64,000 bases of DNA from JAUIAI01 sp041396685 (GCA_041396685.1 JAWKYD010000008.1:1-64000); one strand, 5' to 3'. Shown: positions 46,299 to 55,587, counted from the stretch's first letter. Numbers and translations are program-made. Notes: generated from the sequence alone by a model not told the origin.

Positions 46299-47291
46299 TT
46301 ATGCGATCCTGCCGCCGAGTTCGTCGTCGATGTGCACGCGGATGATCTCGTCGAAGCTGGACTCGGCCTCGAAGCCGAGCTCGAGCGCGCGGCGCGCATC
46401 GAAATTGCGTGGCCAGCCCGACACGATCGCGATGATGGCGGGATCGGGCTCGCGACGAATGCGTGCCACCACGGCGTCGCCGGCCACCCGGCGCAGCGCC
46501 TCGATCTGCTCGCCGACGGTGACCGAGACACCGGGCATGGAGAGATTGCGGCGGGGCCCGAGTCGCTCGCCGTCGAGTTGCGCGGCGTGCAGCAGAAAGC
46601 CCACCGACGCGCGCGGCGATGCATGCCAGTGCCGGACGTCTTCGCCCACCGGCAAGACCGCCTCGTGACCGGCGAGCGGTTCACGGATGATGTTCGAGAA
46701 GAAGCCCGAGGCGGCCTTGTTGGGTTTGCCGGGCCGCACGCAGATCGTCGGCAGGCGGATGCCCACGCCGTCGAGGAAACCTTTGCGCGTGTAGTCGGAC
46801 AGCATCAGCTCACCGATCGCCTTCTGCGTGCCGTACGAGGTCAGCGGTGTGTTGTGGAATTCGTCGCCGATGGCCTCGGGAAATGGCGCGCCGAACACCG
46901 CGATCGATGAAGTGAACACGACGCGCGGACGATAGGCGCCGCCGCTGGCGAGATGACGCTGGCGAATCTGCTCGAACAGACGCCAGGTGCCTTCGAAATT
47001 GATGCGATAGCCCTTGTCGAAATCCTGCTCGGCCTCGCCGGAAACGATGGCCGCCAGATGGAAGATCACGTCGGGCCTGCCGGCCAGCAAGCGCTCGGCC
47101 GCGCCGGCCGAAGCGACGTCCAGCGCGATCGGCTCGACCGGGCAGGGCGCCTGCGCGGGCGCATCGGGCGCGATCACGTCGTGCAAGGTCATGCGTGTGA
47201 TCGCCTGACCACCGAGTGTGCCGTCGGCGAGCAGGCGGGCGGTGAGCTTGCGACCGATCATGCCGGCGGCGCCCGTGATCAGGATGTGCAT
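46299..47291 (-). CDS. denD: NAD-dependent epimerase/dehydratase, D-erythronate dehydrogenase-like
   Basis: This extended-SDR enzyme resembles DenD, which oxidises D-erythronate to 2-oxo-tetronate. The 330-residue product has the Rossmann motif ITGAAGMIGRKL (residues 5-16), the catalytic YxxxK in TPLTSYGTQKAIGELML, and the DenD-like segment GIRLPTICVRPGKPNKAASGFFSNIIREPL. The ATG at 47291 is chosen because it gives this standard N-terminus. The usual partner genes denK, denI and a decarboxylase are absent nearby, so the exact substrate is uncertain. Confidence 0.85.
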   Translation of the reverse strand: MHILITGAAGMIGRKLTARLLADGTLGGQAITRMTLHDVIAPDAPAQAPCPVEPIALDVASAGAAERLLAGRPDVIFHLAAIVSGEAEQDFDKGYRINFEGTWRLFEQIRQRHLASGGAYRPRVVFTSSIAVFGAPFPEAIGDEFHNTPLTSYGTQKAIGELMLSDYTRKGFLDGVGIRLPTICVRPGKPNKAASGFFSNIIREPLAGHEAVLPVGEDVRHWHASPRASVGFLLHAAQLDGERLGPRRNLSMPGVSVTVGEQIEALRRVAGDAVVARIRREPDPAIIAIVSGWPRNFDARRALELGFEAESSFDEIIRVHIDDELGGRIA

Positions 47292-47473
47292 GGCTGGGTC
47301 TCCGAGTGGTTGCCGTGCGCGGTCGCGCCGACGATGACGTTCTTTCGAGTACGGACACGGCCCTTTTGCCGCGAGGCGGTAGTGTACTGTCCGGTGGTGG
47401 GCGGCGTCCGCGCCCACCGTCCGGGCCCGGTCGGCGGAGGGTCCGATGATGATCAACGGCGAGGAGTCCGGTC

Positions 47474-47833
47474 ATGAATCTGCGCATCAACTACGTCGAG
47501 CTTCCGGCCAACGACTTCGATGCGGTGCAGGCGTTCTACGCGGGGGCGTTCGGTTGGGCCTTCACCGACTATGGCGAGCAGTACCGCGCGTTCAGCGATG
47601 GCCACCTCGAAGGCGGCTTCACGCGCTCGGAGAAGGTCTCGAGGGTGACCAGCGGCGCGGCCCTGGTCATCCTGTATGCGCCGGACCTGGAGGCCGCGCG
47701 CGATGCCGTGCTCCGGCACGGTGGCCGGCTCAGCGCCGACATCTTCGCGTTTCCGGGCGGCCGCCGGTTTCATTTCCTCGATCCGCACGGCAACGAACTC
47801 GCCATCTGGTCCGACGGGTCGGCCCCGGCCTGA
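47474..47833 (+). CDS. Glyoxalase/VOC-fold protein
   Basis: The 119-residue product begins MNLRINYVELPANDFDAVQAFYAGAFGWAF and ends FHFLDPHGNELAIW, the two half-modules of a vicinal-oxygen-chelate domain. Metal-binding candidates are the histidine and glutamate of DPHGNELA. It could be a lyase, dioxygenase or binding protein. The ATG at 47474 follows GGAGTCCGGTC. Confidence 0.85.
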   Translation: MNLRINYVELPANDFDAVQAFYAGAFGWAFTDYGEQYRAFSDGHLEGGFTRSEKVSRVTSGAALVILYAPDLEAARDAVLRHGGRLSADIFAFPGGRRFHFLDPHGNELAIWSDGSAPA

Positions 47834-47912
47834 TCGGCGGCTGGCTCGTGGCCCGTCGGGAGCGACCTCGACGGCCGGCTGGCGTGGCGCGCGACGAGGC
47901 GCCGGAGATCGA

Positions 47913-49853
47913 TCAGCCGGTAGCCGGGTGCAGCGACGCGCGCCTCATGGGCACCAGGATCAGCAGCACCATCGCGAAGCCGACCAGGCTCGAGATCCAC
48001 TCGGGAAAACCGATCAGCAAGCCGGCCACGAACAGCGGCAGTCTCGTCCAGGTGCGCAACCGGCCCACGCCCATCAGCCAGCCTTCCGAGGCGCCGGCGA
48101 TGACGACGATCGCGACGATATTCAGGGACAGCCAGACCGCGGTGCGCCACAGCGGCCCCTGGAAGATCAACGCCGGCTCGAACAGGAAGAAGATCGGAAT
48201 GAAATAGAGCACGATGCCCAGGCGTGCCGCGTGCATGCTGGTGAGGATCGGCGGCGAACCACTGATGCGCGAGGCCAGGAACGCTGCCAGCGCCACCGGC
48301 GGCGTGATGGCCGCCAGGCTCGCGTAGTAGGCGATGAACAGATGGATCGCCAGCGTGTTCATGTTGCCGACCTGCTCGAGCGCTGGGGCGAGCGTGAGGG
48401 CCAGCATCAGGTAGGCGGCCACGATCATGCCCACCATGCCGAAGATCATGCACACCACGATGCCGATGGCCAGGATGGGCACGACGCTGTGGCCGCCCAT
48501 CTGCACCAGTGCCGCGGCCAGCGCCGGTGCCACGCCGGTGGCCATCAGTCCGCCGAGGATGAAGCTCGCCGGCAGCAGCAGCGCCGTGGTTTCGGCCAGC
48601 AGCTTGCCGATCTCGAACACGATCGACAGCACCCGGCGCGGATCCAGGCGCAGGTCCTTCTTCAAGAACGTGATCGCAAGCAGCAGCGCCGCCGCATAGA
48701 ACGGCGTCAGCCGCTCCCACTGCATGACCACGAGCCCCCAGACCAGGAAGGCGAGCACGAACAGGAACGGCCAGCCGCGCTTGAACGTGGCGCCGACCTT
48801 GGGAAGATCGGCGGCCGCCGACCCGACCATGCCATGGCGCGCGGCGTAGCCTTCGACGTGGCAGTAGAGTCCGAAGTAGTAGAGCAGACTGGGAATCAGC
48901 GCCGCCACCACGATGACGCCGTACTCGGTGCTCGTGAAGTCGGCCATGATGAATGCGATTGCGCCCATCACGGGCGGCATCAACATGCCGCCGGTGGACG
49001 CGCAGGCCTCGAGCGCGCCGGCGTAGTGGGCCGGGAAGCCCCCCTTCTTCATGGCCGGGATGGTCACTGCGCCGGTGCTGACCACGTTGCCGAAGATGCT
49101 GCCCGACAGGCTGCCGAAGAAGCCGCTGGCCACGACGCTGACCTTGGCCGGCCCGCCGCGTTTGCGACCCATCAAGGCCATGGCCAGGTCGAGGAAGAAA
49201 TCGGCCGCACCGGTGGCCACCAGCAGCGCCGCCAGGATCAGAAAGCCGATGATGACCTCGCCGACCACGCGCGTCACCACCCCGAGCAGGGCGTCGGCCG
49301 AATACACGTTGAACGCGATCGTGCGCGACAGCGAGGTGGGCGGCCCCCAGATCAGGTCTGGCATGTGTTCGGCGAACACGGGATAGATGCCCAGCACGAT
49401 GACGATGGCGAGGAATACGTGGCCACCCGAGCGTCGCGCCGCCTCGAGTATCACCAGCGAGAGGCCGACGGCGACCCAGAGCTGCCAGCTTTCCGACACT
49501 GGCACCCAGGTCTGGTAGACCATCGACTCGGACTTCCAGGCCAGGAACAGGGTCAGGCCAAGCGCCAAGGCCGCGGGCGCGAGGCTCAGCCAGCTGACAC
49601 GGTTCTCGCGCTTGTGCGACGGCAGGAAAACGAATGCCAAGGGCAGATAGAACGCCATCAGCAGAAAGTAATAGGTGACGTCCAGAAGCGGCACGACGCC
49701 GAAGATGTAGACGACCGCCAGCAGCGCGCCACCGGCCGACATCGCCAGCACGAGCGCCCGCAACGGGCGCGGCAGTGTTTCGTACCGCTGGCGTGCGCGA
49801 TCCACGTACTGCTCGGGAATGGCGGTGGTGGTTGCCGGCGCGGTTGCGGACAT
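47913..49853 (-). CDS. TRAP transporter fused permease (TAXI type, DctQM)
   Basis: The 646-residue membrane protein joins the small (4-helix) and large (12-helix) TRAP permease parts, as in TAXI systems. It begins MSATAPATTTAIPEQYVDRARQ. Large-subunit motifs include GFFGSLSGSIFGNVVSTGAVTIPAMKKGGF (about residue 215 on), ACASTGGMLMPPVMGAIAFIMADF and AYYASLAAITPPVALAAFLASRISG. It drives import using an ion gradient, with the binding protein encoded just upstream. The large number of membrane segments accounts for the absence of soluble motifs. Confidence 0.93.
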   Translation of the reverse strand: MSATAPATTTAIPEQYVDRARQRYETLPRPLRALVLAMSAGGALLAVVYIFGVVPLLDVTYYFLLMAFYLPLAFVFLPSHKRENRVSWLSLAPAALALGLTLFLAWKSESMVYQTWVPVSESWQLWVAVGLSLVILEAARRSGGHVFLAIVIVLGIYPVFAEHMPDLIWGPPTSLSRTIAFNVYSADALLGVVTRVVGEVIIGFLILAALLVATGAADFFLDLAMALMGRKRGGPAKVSVVASGFFGSLSGSIFGNVVSTGAVTIPAMKKGGFPAHYAGALEACASTGGMLMPPVMGAIAFIMADFTSTEYGVIVVAALIPSLLYYFGLYCHVEGYAARHGMVGSAAADLPKVGATFKRGWPFLFVLAFLVWGLVVMQWERLTPFYAAALLLAITFLKKDLRLDPRRVLSIVFEIGKLLAETTALLLPASFILGGLMATGVAPALAAALVQMGGHSVVPILAIGIVVCMIFGMVGMIVAAYLMLALTLAPALEQVGNMNTLAIHLFIAYYASLAAITPPVALAAFLASRISGSPPILTSMHAARLGIVLYFIPIFFLFEPALIFQGPLWRTAVWLSLNIVAIVVIAGASEGWLMGVGRLRTWTRLPLFVAGLLIGFPEWISSLVGFAMVLLILVPMRRASLHPATG

Positions 49854-49884
49854 GGTCGATATTCCGGGGCACAGAGCTCGATAC

Positions 49885-49916
49885 AAAACGGCACCGGCGC
49901 GCGTGCGCCGGTGCCG
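49885..49916 (-). terminator. Hairpin between TAXI binding protein and permease genes
   Basis: On the minus strand a perfect 12-base stem (CGGCACCGGCGC / GCGCCGGTGCCG) is followed by TTTTGTAT. It lies 26 bases after the binding-protein stop and before the permease start. It probably acts as an attenuator that keeps binding protein above permease. Confidence 0.75.
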
Positions 49917-49942
49917 CGGGGAGGCCGTTCAGGCGACGTGCA

Positions 49943-51163
49943 TCACTGCAGCGCCATCACCATTTCGCCGAATGATTCACCCATGCCGTGCTTGGCGCGA
50001 TAGTCGGCCCAGAAACGGCTCCAGGCCTCGTTGCCGGCGTCGGCCTTGATGCCGGCCTTGCTGGCCTCGGCAACCGCCTGCGCGAATGCCTCTGCCCGAG
50101 CCTTGGCCAGTGCGACCAGTTTGTCCTGACGAGCCTGGTAGGCGTCGGTCCAGACGCCTTTCTCCTTCAGATAGCGGATCGTGCCCTCGTGCAGCGGTTG
50201 CAGCGCGCCCTCGTCGAGGAACAGCTTCAGGCTGGCGATGCTCAGCATGTGCGCATGCGTGAAGTCGTTCTTGTAGCTGTCGTGGTGCTCGTCCAGCCAC
50301 TTGACCAGGTTGTAGACGAACTCGGGGTCTTCGTCGGCGCGGACGTGGTTGGCCTGGAACGCGTGGTCCATGCGCAGCCCCTTGGCCGACTTGACGCCGG
50401 CGCTGGTGGTCTGCGGCACGTAGCCGGTCATGATGGCGCGATAGCGCGCGAAGGCCGCCGGGTCCTTTTCCTTGGTCGGCAGTTCCAGCCAGCGCAGCCC
50501 GCTGGGGGCGGCTTCGGCCTTGACCGAAGTGCCCGACAGCGGCGAGGTGAAGGTGACGTCGACCCTGCCCTCGGTGAGCACCGCGGTGTTCGCACCATAG
50601 CTGCCGACCTCGACGATCTGCACGTCCTCGCGCTTCAGACCGCGATAGGCGAGCAGCGCGTCGATGCCCGACACCAGGAACGACGAACTCTTGGTGAGCG
50701 CGATCTTGGTGCCCGGCTTGATATCGTCGAAGCTCTTGATCGGCGAGTCGCCGCGCACCGCATAACCCCAGGGCGTGACCATGTTCATGTGGATCAGGCG
50801 GGTGTCCGTGGGGCCGGCCTCGGCAGCCGCATAGCCCTGCGTGCCGTCCATCTGATCGAAGTAGTCGGATGCCTGCACGAGCGTGAGCTTGCCTTCGCCG
50901 GAGTTAAGCCACTGGGCGCGCGCGAAGCCGTTGGGCGCCGGCTTTACCGCCACCCGCACGCCGGTGGCGCCCTGGAACTTCGAGGTCCAGGCGACCGCCA
51001 GCGAATGATTGGCCGTGTTTACGACCGGCGTGATCACGGAAAAATACTTCGGCCACTGATAGTCGGCGGCCTGGGCGGCCGGTGGCAGCGCACTCACGGC
51101 GCCGACGGCGCCGATGATGCCCAGCGCCAGGGCTCGCAATCCGTTGCGTCGTGTCTCGTTCAT
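49943..51163 (-). CDS. TAXI-family TRAP transporter solute-binding protein
   Basis: The 406-residue periplasmic protein has a signal peptide ending PPAAQA (about residue 32). The mature chain has SVITPVVNTANHSLAVAWTSKFQGATG, typical of TAXI proteins, then FDDIKPGTKIALTKSSSFLVSGIDALLAYRGL and VEVGSYGANTAVLTEGRVDVTF. It starts at the ATG at 51163 behind GAGGAG. The upstream-extended frame is not exported and is rejected. The TauD-like dioxygenase lies 94 bases upstream in the same direction, so the two are probably co-transcribed. Confidence 0.92.
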   Translation of the reverse strand: MNETRRNGLRALALGIIGAVGAVSALPPAAQAADYQWPKYFSVITPVVNTANHSLAVAWTSKFQGATGVRVAVKPAPNGFARAQWLNSGEGKLTLVQASDYFDQMDGTQGYAAAEAGPTDTRLIHMNMVTPWGYAVRGDSPIKSFDDIKPGTKIALTKSSSFLVSGIDALLAYRGLKREDVQIVEVGSYGANTAVLTEGRVDVTFTSPLSGTSVKAEAAPSGLRWLELPTKEKDPAAFARYRAIMTGYVPQTTSAGVKSAKGLRMDHAFQANHVRADEDPEFVYNLVKWLDEHHDSYKNDFTHAHMLSIASLKLFLDEGALQPLHEGTIRYLKEKGVWTDAYQARQDKLVALAKARAEAFAQAVAEASKAGIKADAGNEAWSRFWADYRAKHGMGESFGEMVMALQ

Positions 51164-51196
51164 CGTGGGTCTCCTCGCGGTGGTTGTGTGTTCGTG

Positions 51197-51224
51197 CGCG
51201 CCCGCGACGGCCGTCGCGGGCGCG
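51197..51224. repeat. Perfect 28-bp palindrome between tauD-like and TAXI genes
   Basis: The two 14-base halves (CGCGCCCGCGACGG and its complement) meet at 51210/51211. As RNA it gives a 12-base stem with a GGCC loop, 33 bases after the dioxygenase stop. No U-tract follows on either strand. It could be a transcription or mRNA-stability element, or a protein site. Confidence 0.75.
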
Positions 51225-51257
51225 GTGATCGTCGCGCGCCTGCGGCCGCCCGGGGTC

Positions 51258-52169
51258 TCAGGCGCTGACCGACGCCGCGGCCTCGTCGACTGCCTCGGCC
51301 GGTGCGTCGAGCGTGGTCGAACGACGCAGCTCGCGGCGCTCGGAAAGGTCGTAGGGGCGGCCACGATGCAGCATGCAGCGGTTGTCCCAGATCATGAGGT
51401 CGCCGACCCGCCAGTCGTGGTGATAGATGTGGTCGGGGTGGGTGGTGTGCTCGAGCAGATCCGACAGCAGCATGCGCGCCTCGGCCACCACCATGCCGGG
51501 TATCGCCCGCGTGTGCACGCCGATGTACAGATGCTTGCGGCCCGATCCGGCGTGCGTCTGCACGATCGGCCAGAGCACCGGCGGGATCGCGGCGATCTGG
51601 TCCGGGCTGTAGTCGGTATCGCCGAGCATGAAGCGCGAATGCAGCGCAAAATGTTCGGCCTCTAGCCCCTCGAGCCGGGCACGCAGGGTGTCGTCGAGGC
51701 GGTCGTAGGCGTTGCGCTGATCGGCGAACTCGGTGGCGCCACCCTCGGCCGGCACCACCACCGCGTGCAGCATCGAATAGCGCGCGCGCGGCTTCTGGAA
51801 CGAGCTGTCGGCATGCCAGAACTGATTGGCGATGTTCGAGACGATCTTGCGCGAATCACGGGCGGCGATGCTGTCGTCGGTCTGCACATTCGAGATGTCG
51901 GCCAGCTCCGCGTAGGCGAACCGGTGACCGGTGTCGCCGCCCGGCGCGGTCTTGACGCGCCGAAAGCCGAGATCGAGTGGCCCGAAACGGCGGGTGAACG
52001 CCATCTGCTGATCGGGCGTCAGCGGCTGACCGCGGATCAGCAGCAGGCCGTAGCGATTCATGGCGTCATCGATCGCGGCGATCTGAGCGTCGGCCAGCGG
52101 CTCGCGAATGTCGAGACCGATCATCTCGGCGCCGAAGTCGCGGTGCAGGGGCTCGAATCGGACGGCCAT
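51258..52169 (-). CDS. TauD/TfdA-family Fe(II)/2-oxoglutarate dioxygenase
   Basis: The enzyme hydroxylates a substrate using Fe(II), oxygen and 2-oxoglutarate. The 303-residue product has the iron ligands HAD (H119, D121) in NQFWHADSSFQKP and the distal H268 in DNRCMLHRGRPYD. Arginine R279 or R282 is the likely 2-oxoglutarate anchor. Family members include TauD, TfdA and alkylsulfatase AtsK. Here no sulfonate genes lie nearby, so a carboxylic acid substrate is likelier. It starts at 52169 on the minus strand behind a good promoter. Confidence 0.93.
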   Translation of the reverse strand: MAVRFEPLHRDFGAEMIGLDIREPLADAQIAAIDDAMNRYGLLLIRGQPLTPDQQMAFTRRFGPLDLGFRRVKTAPGGDTGHRFAYAELADISNVQTDDSIAARDSRKIVSNIANQFWHADSSFQKPRARYSMLHAVVVPAEGGATEFADQRNAYDRLDDTLRARLEGLEAEHFALHSRFMLGDTDYSPDQIAAIPPVLWPIVQTHAGSGRKHLYIGVHTRAIPGMVVAEARMLLSDLLEHTTHPDHIYHHDWRVGDLMIWDNRCMLHRGRPYDLSERRELRRSTTLDAPAEAVDEAAASVSA

Positions 52170-52241
52170 CCGGTGTCTCCGTTGAAATGGGCGACCCCGC
52201 CCGGGGGCAGAACCATGAGCTTGCATGGACTGGCCGCTTAG

Positions 52242-52269
52242 CATATACCCCAGGGATTAGGATTGCCAA
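52242..52269 (-). promoter_or_regulatory. Minus-strand promoter for the tauD-like/TAXI operon
   Basis: On the minus strand TTGGCA (complement of 52264-52269) is followed after 16 bases by TATATG (complement of 52242-52247). An 18-base spacer to TATGCT is an alternative reading. It lies 73 bases before the dioxygenase ATG within the 151-base divergent region shared with the FAD oxidoreductase operon. Confidence 0.55.
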
Positions 52270-52320
52270 TGATCGTGGCAGCCCCCCGTTCGCGGCGGGT
52301 CCACCCGGGAGACGGTGACG

Positions 52321-53787
52321 ATGAAGACGATTCAGCGTGGCGAGGAACGCATCCTGTCCTCGGATGTTTTCGATGCGAGCCGGCACTCGCGTGAACGGCC
52401 CGATCTGGGCACCTGGGTCGAGCCGTCGCGCGCGTTGCCGGTCTATCACCGCTGCGACGTGCTCGTGGTGGGCGGCGGTCCGGCCGGCGCCGCCGCGGCC
52501 GCGGCCGCGGCCCGCGAGGGCGCGGACGTCTGCCTGCTCGAGCGCTACAACCATCTCGGCGGGCTGTCGACCGGCGGTCTGGTGATCTGGATCGACCGCA
52601 TGACCGACTGGCAGGGCCAGCCGGTGATACGGGGTTTCGCCGAAGAATTGTTCGACCGACTGCCGGCCGACGCGGTGGCGGGGCCGGCGCGCGAGGACTG
52701 GGGCTCGCGCGATCCGGCCAAGGCGCAGCACTGGTCGTTTCGCACCGCCGCCTATCACGGCGTGGTGACCTGGTCGCCGACGATCGACCCCGAGCGGCTC
52801 AAGCTGCTGTCGCAGGATTTCGTCAGGGAACGCGGCGTGAAGCTCGTCTATCACGCCTGGGCCTCGGTGCCGATCGTCGAGGACGGCCGCGTGAGCGGCG
52901 TGGCCTTCGAGAGCAAGAGCGGCCGGCAGGCGATCTTCGCCAAGGTGGTGATCGACGCCACCGGCGACGGCGACATCTTCGCGCGCGCCGGTGGCGAGGA
53001 CGAGACCGATTTCGAAGCCAACGACGTCCACCACTGCATCAACACCGCCTGCCTGATGGGCGGCGTGGATATGAACCGCTTCATCGCATTCCGTGCCGGG
53101 CAGCCCGAGGCCTTCGCCGCCTTCATGCAGGGTGGACGCGATGCCTGCGGACTATTCGAACGGGCGTTCGTGTCGTGGCGCAACGATATCGCGTTGTTCA
53201 TGGGTCCGCGTCAGTCCGGCTGGTCGGGGCTCGATGTCGACGACCTGACCGAAGTGGACATCCGTTCGCGCGAAGCGATGCCGCGCATGGTCGAGTACTA
53301 CCGTGCGCATGCACCCGGATTCGAGAGCGCCTTTCTGATGCTGTCGGCGCCGCAGGTCGGCGTGCGCCACAGCCGGCGCGTGCTGGGCACCTCGCGCATC
53401 ACCCGCGCGCAGTGGCCGACCGCGATGGTTCACGCCGACGAGATCGGTGTCACGCCGTCGGTGAATCCGAAGTGGCCGAACATCTCGATTCCATACGGCG
53501 CGCTCGTGCCGGTGCGCATCGACGGCCTGCTGGCTCCGGGGCGCCATGTCAGCTGCGACCCCAACTCGCACGGCTTCATGCGCGAGATCCCGCAGTGCTG
53601 GGTGACCGGGCAGGCGGCCGGCGTGGCGGCCGCGGTGGCCGTGGCTCAGGGGGTACTGCCGCGCGATGTCGATGTCGCACGCGTGCAGGGCCGCCTGCGT
53701 GCGCAGGGCGTGTACCTGCGCACGCCCGACGAGGCGCGCGCCGAGGGGCTGCCGATGTCGATCGACGACGCAAGGGTGAATGCATGA
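52321..53787 (+). CDS. FAD-dependent oxidoreductase (FAD_oxidored family)
   Basis: The 488-residue product has the Rossmann FAD motif VLVVGGGPAGAAAAAAAAREG (about residues 47-67) followed by LLERYNHLGGLSTGGLV. The second half has VVIDATGDGDIFARAGGEDE, and SCDPNSHGFMREIPQCWVTGQAAGVAAAVAV near the C-terminus, the pattern of FAD-dependent dehydrogenases with a flexible substrate domain. It uses the ATG at 52321 just after GGGAGACGG. A GTG at 52315 is possible. It is the first gene of the aconitase-X operon and its stop overlaps the next ATG. Confidence 0.9.
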   Translation: MKTIQRGEERILSSDVFDASRHSRERPDLGTWVEPSRALPVYHRCDVLVVGGGPAGAAAAAAAAREGADVCLLERYNHLGGLSTGGLVIWIDRMTDWQGQPVIRGFAEELFDRLPADAVAGPAREDWGSRDPAKAQHWSFRTAAYHGVVTWSPTIDPERLKLLSQDFVRERGVKLVYHAWASVPIVEDGRVSGVAFESKSGRQAIFAKVVIDATGDGDIFARAGGEDETDFEANDVHHCINTACLMGGVDMNRFIAFRAGQPEAFAAFMQGGRDACGLFERAFVSWRNDIALFMGPRQSGWSGLDVDDLTEVDIRSREAMPRMVEYYRAHAPGFESAFLMLSAPQVGVRHSRRVLGTSRITRAQWPTAMVHADEIGVTPSVNPKWPNISIPYGALVPVRIDGLLAPGRHVSCDPNSHGFMREIPQCWVTGQAAGVAAAVAVAQGVLPRDVDVARVQGRLRAQGVYLRTPDEARAEGLPMSIDDARVNA

Positions 53788-55070
53788 ATCTGAACGACGA
53801 CGAACGCGCGATGCGCGACGGGCGCGACGGCCCGGCCGTGGCCAAGGCGATGGATCTGCTGCTGCGCTACGGTGAGGCGCTCGGTGCCGAGCGCCTGGTC
53901 GATGTGCGCAACGTGGCCGGCACGCTCGGCGCGGCAACGCCATTCATGCGCGACTTCGCGGTCCGGCACGGTGGCATGGACGCGGTGTTCTCCGAGTTCA
54001 ACCTCGACAGTGACGAGGTCGTCGAGGTGCCGCCGTTCAAGGTCTACACCACCCACCTGCAGCAGGGCCTCGACCCCGATCGACCGCGGGAGTTCAACGT
54101 GCCCGAGGAGATCATCCAGATCTACCGCAAGGGCGAACGCTATGCGGCCGAGCGCGGCATGCAGATGGTCAACACCTGCACGCCCTACCTGGTCGGCAAT
54201 GTGCCGGTCAAGGGTGAGCACCTGGCCTGGATGGAGTCGTCGGCCGTCATCTATGCCAACGGCGCGATCGGTGCGCGTACCAACACCGAGGGGCGCGAGA
54301 GTGCCGGCGCGGCCGCGCTCACCGGCAAGATTCCCTACTGGGGTCTGCATCGTCCCGAAAACCGCTACGGCACGCACGACATCCGTCTCGAGACCATCAC
54401 CGAGACCACGGCCGACTGGGGCATGCTGGGCTACTGGGTGGGTGACATCGTGCAGGAGCGCGTGCCGGTGATCGACGGCATCGGCAATGTGCCGAACCTG
54501 GCGCGGCTCAAGCATTTCGGTGCCGCCGCCGCGTCCTCCGGTGGCGTCGAGATGTATCACCTGGTCGGTGTCACGCCCGAGGCGGCGACGCGCGAGATGG
54601 CCTTCGGCCCGAATGCGGCCGGCGAGACGCTGCGTTACGGCGCGGCCGAGCGACGTGCGACCTGGGAGAAGCTGAACGCCACCGCGAAGGATGACAAGGT
54701 CGACTACGTGATGCTCGGCTGTCCGCACTACTCGATCGAACAGATCTGGGAGGCCTGCCGTCTGTTGCAGGGGCGCAAGGTGCACCCGGACACCGAGCTG
54801 TGGATCTTCACCCCACGCGCGATCCGTGCGCTCGCCGACCAGAACGGCTACACGAAGATCATCGAGGACGCCGGCGGCAAATTGATGAGCGACACCTGTT
54901 CGGCCATGAGCCGTGGCGCGCCGCAGGGCACACGCGTGGCCGCATTCGATTCGGCCAAGCAGGTGCACTATCTGCCGGCGATTCTCGGCATCCAGGGCTG
55001 GTTCGGCAGCACGGCGCAATGCATCGATGCGGCCGTCAACGGGCGCTTCGGTGCCGGGCCGGACGCATGA
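53784..55070 (+). CDS. Aconitase X catalytic (large) subunit
   Basis: AcnX proteins are dehydratases of the aconitase superfamily. Bacterial examples dehydrate cis-3-hydroxy-L-proline, archaeal ones phosphomevalonate. The 428-residue product has three cysteines at the positions expected for the metal site: C132 in MVNTCTPYLVG, C313 in MLGCPHYS and C372 in MSDTCSAMS. AVIYANGAIGARTNTEGRES (about 154-173) is the family signature. The frame is open far upstream inside the oxidoreductase gene. The ATG at 53784 overlaps its stop by 4 bases. The small subunit follows, so this is the two-gene form. Confidence 0.93.
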   Translation: MNLNDDERAMRDGRDGPAVAKAMDLLLRYGEALGAERLVDVRNVAGTLGAATPFMRDFAVRHGGMDAVFSEFNLDSDEVVEVPPFKVYTTHLQQGLDPDRPREFNVPEEIIQIYRKGERYAAERGMQMVNTCTPYLVGNVPVKGEHLAWMESSAVIYANGAIGARTNTEGRESAGAAALTGKIPYWGLHRPENRYGTHDIRLETITETTADWGMLGYWVGDIVQERVPVIDGIGNVPNLARLKHFGAAAASSGGVEMYHLVGVTPEAATREMAFGPNAAGETLRYGAAERRATWEKLNATAKDDKVDYVMLGCPHYSIEQIWEACRLLQGRKVHPDTELWIFTPRAIRALADQNGYTKIIEDAGGKLMSDTCSAMSRGAPQGTRVAAFDSAKQVHYLPAILGIQGWFGSTAQCIDAAVNGRFGAGPDA

Positions 55071-55104
55071 CGTGCGGATCGAGACATCGGGCAGGGAGAT
55101 CATC

Positions 55105-55587
55105 ATGAGCGACAGCCAGCTCGCGGGTCCGGATCCCGCGCTCTACGAGACTGAAACCGTCGTGCTGCGGGGGCGCCGCGTGGTCGGCGGCAGCGCCGAG
55201 GGCGAGGCCCTGGTCACGCGCGACCACATCAGCGGCTGGGGCGGCGTCGATCCGCGCACCGGCACGATCATCGAGACCCGACACGAGCTGCGGGGTCGGA
55301 GCTTCGCCGGCAAGGTATTGCTGTTCCCGGGCGCCAAGGGCTCGTCGGGCTGGTCGAACACATTCCACCTGACGCGCGTGATGGGCACGGCGCCGGCCGC
55401 CATGCTGTTCGTCGAGATGACCACCAAGGCCGCGCTTGGCGCGGTCGTGACCCGTGCACCGACGGTGACCGACTTCGACCGGGATCCGTTCGAGGTGATC
55501 CGCACCGGCGACTGGGTGCGGGTGGATGGCGAGCGCGGCCTGGTCACGGTGAACCGGCGGCGCGCAGATCCGATCGGGGCTGGCTGA
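55105..55587 (+). CDS. Aconitase X swivel (small) subunit, DUF126
   Basis: The 160-residue product is the swivelling domain that completes the AcnX active site. It contains LRGRRVVGGSAEGEALVTRDHISGWGGVD and FPGAKGSSGWSNTFHL. GAKGSSGWS carries the conserved serines of the family's catalytic loop. The ATG at 55105 follows CAGGGAGATCATC. The gap to the large subunit is 34 bases. The TGA overlaps the start of the PLP enzyme by one base. Confidence 0.93.
   Translation: MSDSQLAGPDPALYETETVVLRGRRVVGGSAEGEALVTRDHISGWGGVDPRTGTIIETRHELRGRSFAGKVLLFPGAKGSSGWSNTFHLTRVMGTAPAAMLFVEMTTKAALGAVVTRAPTVTDFDRDPFEVIRTGDWVRVDGERGLVTVNRRRADPIGAG

Noticed and set aside
47676..50003. 775-codon open frame on the plus strand opposite the TRAP permease
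   Set aside because: The translation is dominated by H, D, R, Q and E without hydrophobic core, and the opposite strand encodes a complete TRAP permease.
49943..52244. Sulfonate (taurine) utilisation by the TauD-like gene
   Set aside because: No tauABC or sulfonate ABC genes are present. The transporter beside it is a TAXI-TRAP system, which imports carboxylic acids.
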